Origin: Bactericera cockerelli
Taxonomy: Eukaryota; Arthropoda; Insecta; Hemiptera; Triozidae
Assembly: GCA_024516035.1 (NCBI GenBank)
Contig: CM044964.1
Coordinates: 17,613,084-17,677,083, forward strand
Reading direction: 5' to 3'
DNA length: 64,000 nucleotides
This document shows, one piece after another, positions 58,342 to 64,000 of the stretch (its first letter is position 1; each line of letters opens with the position of its first letter). Both the position numbers and the translations under genes were made by a program. A model generated the notes under the pieces. That model made no database searches. It was not told where the DNA came from and saw only the letters and a program-made list of their open reading frames with translations.

Positions 58342-61300
58342 TGGCGTAGGGACGTGGCGACCCCATCGACCATCTACTTCGTGTAGATGCAATCAGCCTC
58401 CCTCTGGTTCAAAGCGTAAGCGATTCCAGGGGGTCACAGAGTGCTGCTCAGAGTCACCTTCTCTGGTAAGATTTTCACTCACAGGGTGGGGAGCATCGGA
58501 GTGAGCTACTCTGGTGAGTGGAATTCCAGGCACCCCCCTTCCTCCCAGGGGTTGCAGGGAACTTCTCACTGGTGGAAAGTCCTAAGAGGATGATTCCAGT
58601 GGGCCCAGGTTTCCCCTCTTTTGAACACTCAAATGAGGGTTTAGCGTTGGATTAACAGTCCACCTAGTAAAACCACCCCTTGTTGTGGAACAACTACAAG
58701 AAGCCTCGGATATGAACCTGTCTCAACTGGCTGCCCGGAACCCCCCCAAGGATATACCTTTTAGGATACGGAATAAACCCCTACGTTTGGGAACGTGGAA
58801 CGTTAGAAGTTTAGGAGTGCCAGGAGCTTGTGATGCTTTAACTAAAGAATTAGAAGAGTATCAAATGGATATTGTGGCCTTGCAAGAAGTCAGATGGCCA
58901 GAAACAGGAAAAGTGTTATCCAATAAATATATAATTTACTATAGTGGGTCCAGAGAAGGAAAATTTTACGCAGGAGTGGGTTTTGCAGTTAACAAGAAGT
59001 ATGAAAAATCTGTTATAAGTTTTGATGCAATTAACGATCGACTTTGCACATTGAGGATTAAAGGAAGATTTAATAACTTGTCCTTAGTATGTTTCTATGC
59101 CCCAACAGAGGATGCAAGCGATGAGTCCAAAGATGATTTTTATGAAAACATTGAAGATGTCTGGAACAAGCTGCCGGGATATGATACGAAACTAATGTTA
59201 GGAGATGCGAATGCAAAAATAGGAACAGAAGATATCTGGAGAGATGTATCTGGAAAAGAAAGCCTTCACTCAACATCAAATGACAATGGAATACGCCTTT
59301 TAACTCTAGCTGTTGCAGGTAATTTGAAAGTAGCAAGTACATCCTTTCCTCGAAAACATATCCACAAAGGAACATGGGTGTCTCCAGATGGTAATACAGT
59401 CAACCAGATTGACCATGTTCTGATCGACCATAGGCATAGGACGCTCGTGACCAACGTGCGTACCATACGAGGAGCAGAATGCGGCTCTGACCATTACCTG
59501 GTTCTTGTTAAGATCACACAAAGAATTCAAAACCCAAATAAAAGAACTGAAAATAGACAGAGGCAATACAATGTAGATGTACTAAAAGACGAAGCCAAGA
59601 TCAATGAATATAGAGTAGCACTGTTAAACAGATTTCAAGTATTAGAAGAAGAAAATGAAGATGAAAACGAAGATGTAATGGAAGGAAGATGGGAGAGATT
59701 CAAGAACATCGTTCAAGAATGTACAAAAGAAATATGTGGATACAAAGAAGGACGTCCAAATAAGCCATGGCTAGACCGCGAGTGCGAAGATATGATGAAA
59801 CAGAGAAAGAATTTGAAGGAGCAATGGTTAAAGAAGGGACAAGAGGAGCAGAGACGTAATTACAACAATCAAGTTCGAGAGACAACAAAGACACTAAGAA
59901 AGAAGAAAAGAGAATGGATCAACAATACTCTGAGAAGGGCGGAAGAAGACCGAACAAACAACAATAGCAGAGATTTCTACAGGTCTATCAGATTCTTCAA
60001 AAAAGGTCATGCTCCGAAGTCTTATGGAGTCAAAAACGCAAATGGAGATCTTGTGATGCAAGATGATGAAGTGTTGGGAATATGGAAAAACTATTTTGAA
60101 TCCCTGTTGAATGGAGACCCTATTAATAGACAAAATGAAGAAAGACTTGCTTTTCAAAATGTTCAACCCAACATTCCTGAACCAGACTTGGAAGAAGTGA
60201 AAGAGGCAATTAAGCTATTAAAAAACAACAAAGCTCCAGGAGAGGATGGAATCACATCAGAAATGATCAAAGCGGGAGGTGAAGTAACAGCCAAAGAAAT
60301 ACTTGAACTCATCTTAGAAATATGGGAGAAAGAGGATATACCCAAAGAATGGAAAGAAGCCGTCATCATACCCATCCATAAAAAGGGAGACAAGATGAAT
60401 TGCAATAATTATAGGGGGATATCGCTTTTAAATAACACATACAAGATTCTCTCGAAAATCATTCAAAAAAGATTAGACCCCTACATTGACACAATCATCG
60501 AAGAAAATCAAGCTGGTTTCGTGAGAGGGAGATCGACGGCGGACCAAATTCTGATAGTGAAGGAAGTTTTAGCAAAGTATTGGGAATACGACAAGAGCTG
60601 CTACCTATTATTTGTAGATTTTGCCAAAGCGTACGACAGTTTGGACAGGCAGGAAATTTGGCAGAAAATGGAGAATTTTGGAATTCCTCAAAAACTTATA
60701 AAAATGGCGGGTCTCAGCGTCTTGAACTCCAAATGCAAAGTTAGAATTGAAGGCACCACAACATCACCGTTTGACGTTAATACCGGAGTCAGACAGGGGG
60801 ATGGAATTTCGCCAGCACTCTTTAATATTGCCATCGAGGAAGCCATAGAATCCACAAAGAACCTAAATTTGGGTATTGAAATGGGGAAAATCAATGTACT
60901 AGCCTATGCCGACGACATTATTATAATATCTGAAAATCCCGAAAACCTCATTAACATGACAAAGGTTCTGATCAAGAAAACAGAGTCAGTGGGATTAAAA
61001 ATAAATGACGATAAAACAAAATGGATGTTCTTTGCTCGACCAAACACTCGGTCACAGGTAGCTGGTAATATATTGAAAGTAAATGATCATATGTTTGAAA
61101 AAGTTAAAGATTTCAAATATCTTGGAGTGCTACTAAATGAGACAAATAATGAAGAAGTTGAAATCCTCAGTCGAATAAATCTAGCTAACAAAAGTATGTG
61201 GGCATGCAACAAACTTCTAACATCCAAACTTATATCTAGAATCACAAAAACACGCATCTACAAGACCATAATTCGACCGGTCCTAACTTACAATGCCGAG

Positions 61301-61723
61301 AATTGGATACTTACAAAAAAATCTGAAAAGAGACTCGTAACCTTCGAGAACAAAATTTTACGCAAAATCTTTGGACCAATAAATGATCAAGGCGAGTGGA
61401 GAAAACGACATAACAAGGAAATAAGGGATCTTTTTAACCAACCTGACATTGTGGGGGAAATAAGAAGCAGCAGATTAAGATGGACCGGACACATTTTAAG
61501 GAAAAAGGAAAATACTATGATAAGGCAAGTCATCATAAGCAGTCCAACAGGCAGAAGACCAAGAGGAAGACCTAGAATAAGATGGTGGAGTCAAGTGAGG
61601 AAAGACATGCAAACAATGGGACTTACCGAGCAAACTGCGGAAGACAGAATTCAATGGAGGCAACAAGTAGTTGAGGCTAAATATCAACTAGGATATACAT
61701 GGCCGTGGGAGTAAGTAAGTAAG
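58342..61723 (+). mobile_element. RTE-like non-LTR retrotransposon, apparently full-length
   Basis: 3.38 kb between 14-bp direct repeats TAATTTTACTACTT (58328-58341 and 61724-61737). It has a 370-bp 5' UTR, one long open frame, and practically no 3' UTR: the stop codon overlaps (TAAG)n, the short tandem 3' end typical of RTE elements. The open frame and clean target duplication point to a young insertion. Confidence 0.9.
58712..61714 (+). CDS. RTE-like endonuclease-reverse transcriptase
   Basis: 1000 residues from the first in-frame ATG; the frame is open nine codons further back from a GTG. Apurinic-type endonuclease motifs are complete: LGTWNVRSL, ALQEVRW, CFYAPTED, LGDANAKIG, IDHVLID and GSDHYLV. 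Reverse transcriptase blocks follow in order: APGEDGITSEMIK, YRGISLLNNTYKILSKI, QAGFVRGRSTADQI, FVDFAKAYDSLD, GVRQGDGISPALF and the catalytic LAYADDIII. The C-terminus has RLRWTGHILRK and GRRPRGRPRIRWW, common in RTE and related clades. No frameshift or stop was found, so the protein may be active in target-primed reverse transcription in the nucleus. Clade assignment from motifs is likely, not certain. Confidence 0.93.
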   Translation: MNLSQLAARNPPKDIPFRIRNKPLRLGTWNVRSLGVPGACDALTKELEEYQMDIVALQEVRWPETGKVLSNKYIIYYSGSREGKFYAGVGFAVNKKYEKSVISFDAINDRLCTLRIKGRFNNLSLVCFYAPTEDASDESKDDFYENIEDVWNKLPGYDTKLMLGDANAKIGTEDIWRDVSGKESLHSTSNDNGIRLLTLAVAGNLKVASTSFPRKHIHKGTWVSPDGNTVNQIDHVLIDHRHRTLVTNVRTIRGAECGSDHYLVLVKITQRIQNPNKRTENRQRQYNVDVLKDEAKINEYRVALLNRFQVLEEENEDENEDVMEGRWERFKNIVQECTKEICGYKEGRPNKPWLDRECEDMMKQRKNLKEQWLKKGQEEQRRNYNNQVRETTKTLRKKKREWINNTLRRAEEDRTNNNSRDFYRSIRFFKKGHAPKSYGVKNANGDLVMQDDEVLGIWKNYFESLLNGDPINRQNEERLAFQNVQPNIPEPDLEEVKEAIKLLKNNKAPGEDGITSEMIKAGGEVTAKEILELILEIWEKEDIPKEWKEAVIIPIHKKGDKMNCNNYRGISLLNNTYKILSKIIQKRLDPYIDTIIEENQAGFVRGRSTADQILIVKEVLAKYWEYDKSCYLLFVDFAKAYDSLDRQEIWQKMENFGIPQKLIKMAGLSVLNSKCKVRIEGTTTSPFDVNTGVRQGDGISPALFNIAIEEAIESTKNLNLGIEMGKINVLAYADDIIIISENPENLINMTKVLIKKTESVGLKINDDKTKWMFFARPNTRSQVAGNILKVNDHMFEKVKDFKYLGVLLNETNNEEVEILSRINLANKSMWACNKLLTSKLISRITKTRIYKTIIRPVLTYNAENWILTKKSEKRLVTFENKILRKIFGPINDQGEWRKRHNKEIRDLFNQPDIVGEIRSSRLRWTGHILRKKENTMIRQVIISSPTGRRPRGRPRIRWWSQVRKDMQTMGLTEQTAEDRIQWRQQVVEAKYQLGYTWPWE

Positions 61724-61737
61724 TAATTTTACTACTT

Positions 61738-62928
61738 CAACAAATTTTGACAGATTATATCTCCCTTGCCTTTATCCCATATTAGCTTATGTTGCTATTG
61801 TGGTCGGCATTTGGGGTCAAATTTTGATAGTATAAATACAATAAATTTTACTTACCTTATCATGAAAGGAAAGTCTTTCTTTTTTGAAGACAATGTCTTG
61901 CAAAGTAATTTCTTGAAGTTGTACTTAATTATGCCGAACTCACATTTGTGTCCACCCTGTATGCGCGTGTCTCAATTATGAGTTTGATCATCATCGGTAG
62001 TCATTACCTTCAAATATTCGTACGTGTTATTTAGGTACATTATACTGTGGGTAGAATGTATATCAAATTAATGTCACACTCGCCAAATGAATCGAAGCAA
62101 GACCGGGTCCTGATGGGTTAAACTTCCGGTCTCGCTGTGCATTGGAGTAGGTCAAACGATGTTAACCCTTTTTGAAATCTTGTGACATTACTTCGAAAAT
62201 ACTACCATAAACCATAATGTAGGTACCTTAGCGTACCTGAAGATCTAAACAAAAATAGATTGCCATGTTAAACAGGGATTTATTGAAGGACAAGCGAGCC
62301 ATCGAAGAGTTTATTCGACAGACAATCTCTAGTTGTGCAACCCACGTTCTAGTGCTTGTTCCCGGCCGGACTCAGGCTGGGTGAGGTTACTTTGAGTATC
62401 TTAGTTGTTTGCCCAGTGAGTGGTGGGTTAAACTCGCGTCTTGATAGTTGATATGACAATGTAATTGAGGGTTTGAAATTGAATAGTCAGCCATCCAAGT
62501 CTTAACCTCGCTTGACGTTGCTTAACTTCAGTGACGGAACGAGAACTGGTGTATTCAACGTGCCACCGACGATTGCAGCTCCAATCTTATTAATTTCCGA
62601 CCATGCACCACATTTATTTAGACACCATAAATAACTGCCTCGGTTTTAGATAATGACCTAAAAATCATCTCTCTAACTTCTGTACACCGCGTTCCATCAT
62701 GAAATAAATTATGGTTCTCAATGAAATAAGAATAAATAATTTGGTTTCATTCATTCGCTCTCTCGAATTGTATGTAGGTTTCGGATCGTATTTGAGTTCG
62801 CAATAATCCAGTGGCGAGGATCGATTGAGAAGTAAAGTTGGCCAGGTTATTTTTTAAATTTATTTTTATTTCCTTTTTTGTAGCTTTTTTTATTAAAAAA
62901 AGGTAATAGTGCACCGGAACCGGTTTCG
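61738..62928. other. Non-genic DNA with repeat fragments
   Basis: 61757-61815 matches 56906-56965 (CTCCCTTGCCTTTATCCCAT). 62330-62580 is a diverged repeat with ACTCAGGCTGGGTGAGGTTA and AGCCATCCAAGTC blocks, related to 10690-10920 and 34190-34380. No gene. Confidence 0.55.
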
Positions 62929-64000
62929 TACACTAAGCAAAACAAAATAAGGGCCACAAGTATTTTTAGAGATTCAGACTTACTACTTCAAATGTATAGG
63001 TTTAAATATGAAATAAAAGGTTGAAATTACTCCAATATATTCTTCTCTAACTATTTTGATAAAAACAAACGAGTTATTATTTTAAAAATTCAAGATTTTT
63101 ATTTATTTTTTGAAAATGGTCGTTTTAGAGCAAACTTGAAAATAAAAGTTAAGACGCTTGTTCAACCATCACAACAGCATACCAAGAAGGAATTGAAATT
63201 TATCGGCTCCTTAGTACCGACTGTGACCTCCACGATCTGTTACACATGACTGGACTGTTCTTGGCATGCTTTGGATGAGTACATGGATGCGCTCTTCCAG
63301 AATCCTGTTCCATGCAGCTGTTATCGCCTCCATGAGCTGATCTTGAGCCTGGATCTGGTCTTTTAGGGTTTTAATCTCCCTCTTAAGATAATCCCATGCA
63401 TGTTCAATAGGATTGAAGTCTTGACTTATCGCTGGCCAGCCGAGAACTCTGATCCCCGCTGCTTGAAATACCTCAACAATGGCTCTTGCCGTATGGGGGC
63501 GGGCATTATCATGCATGAAGATAAAGTTGGGCCCGGTTCTTTCGCTAAATGGATGCACATGGGGAACGATGACATTATCCACACAAAATTGAGAGGTTAC
63601 TGTTTCGTCAACAAGGAAAACCAGATCGGTTTTCCCTCTGCTACTGATGCCACCCCACACCATAACACTTGGTCCCCCATGAGGATCTGCTTCATGATTA
63701 CAAGAGCTCTGAAACTTCTCTCCTGAGCATCGGAACACTCAAATACGTCTATCGTCGCTTTCAAATTTCACTTTATATTCATCCGAGAAGAGCACACGCT
63801 TCCATTCCTCAATAGTCCAGTACAGGTGTTCTCTAGCCCACCTTAATCTTGCAGCGCGGTGTCCAGAACTAAGTTTAGAATTACGAACTTTTCTTCTAGA
63901 GCGAATTTGTACCTCTCTCAATCTATTGTGAATAGTTTGATCACTTACAACTGTGTTCGAGTACTCCTGGAGGTCCATTTGTACGCGGGGGCCGGATGTG
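62929..64000 (-). mobile_element. Tc1-like DNA transposon, cut by the window edge
   Basis: Contains most of a Tc1-type transposase on the minus strand. The probable terminal inverted repeat starts after TA at 62929-62930 (CACTAAGCAAAACAAAATAA, then GGGCCAC). The other end lies beyond 64000, so the TIR is inferred from its Tc1-like look only. Confidence 0.75.
63211..64000 (-). pseudogene. Tc1-like transposase, one in-frame stop, 5' partial
   Basis: The upstream part (to 63742) has the end of the second helix-turn-helix (SDQTIHNRLREVQIRSRRK) and the first catalytic Asp in WKRVLFSDEYKV. The downstream part carries MVWGGISSRGKTDL, the second Asp in FIFMHDNARPHTAR and the Glu in DFNPIEHAWDYLKRE (DD34E-type spacing), ending VTDRGGHSRY. 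The two parts are in one frame but separated by a single TGA at 63739-63741. The frame runs off the right edge, so the N-terminal DNA-binding region is missing here. Confidence 0.9.

Noticed and set aside
63400..63726. Plus-strand open frame of 108 codons
   Set aside because: It is the shadow of the Tc1 transposase coded on the minus strand.

Overview
The window is nuclear DNA of an animal, almost certainly an insect. Genes are split by GT-AG introns, tRNA-derived SINEs are abundant, and BEL/Pao, RTE-type, mariner, Tc1 and hAT-type elements occur. A hemipteran such as a planthopper is my tentative guess from the style of the repeats, with no marker that proves it. Most of the sequence is AT-rich repeat matter; three host protein genes, one tRNA gene and one ribozyme stand out.

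Layout. 1-2.3 kb: repeats and an acidic low-complexity reading frame broken by a SINE. 2.6-4.9 kb (minus): the first two coding exons of a neuroligin-like gene, which continues beyond the left edge. 4.9-16.9 kb: upstream and intergenic DNA with SINEs, MITEs, a 19-copy 28-bp minisatellite and a tandem array next to the EMC3 stop codon. 17.0-24.0 kb (minus): a four-exon EMC3 gene (240 aa) whose last intron holds an internally deleted BEL/Pao retrotransposon with near-identical LTRs, plus a string of hairpins. 24.0-27.0 kb: divergent intergenic spacer with a hAT MITE and a foldback element. 27.0-54.5 kb (plus): a 14-exon gene whose splice phases agree at every junction and give 2639 aa; its N-terminus and length fit the centriole protein CEP295/Ana1. 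54.5-64 kb: downstream DNA with a TIR element, an apparently intact RTE-like LINE with target duplication, and a Tc1-like element running off the right edge.

The most unusual signals sit in the introns. Intron 8 of the CEP295-like gene has a sense-strand sequence that matches every core position of a type I hammerhead ribozyme (38044-38104), with a palindromic two-base-pair stem III as in Penelope-type ribozymes. A second, broken copy lies at about 57.3 kb. Intron 3 holds a tRNA-Glu gene on the opposite strand. Intron 7 holds an inverted copy of exon 9. Intron 9 holds about 49 tandem units that each look like a polypyrimidine tract plus CAG. Intron 12 is filled by a long-TIR DNA transposon ending 30 bp before the next exon. 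Repeats hug splice sites at eight or more junctions. Tandem duplications copy splice donors in two genes and the stop-codon region of EMC3.

EMC3 (ER membrane insertase subunit) and the CEP295-like gene are arranged head to head, with their start codons about 3 kb apart. I see no functional link among the three host genes. All identifications come from reading the sequence and from memory of protein families; no searches were run.
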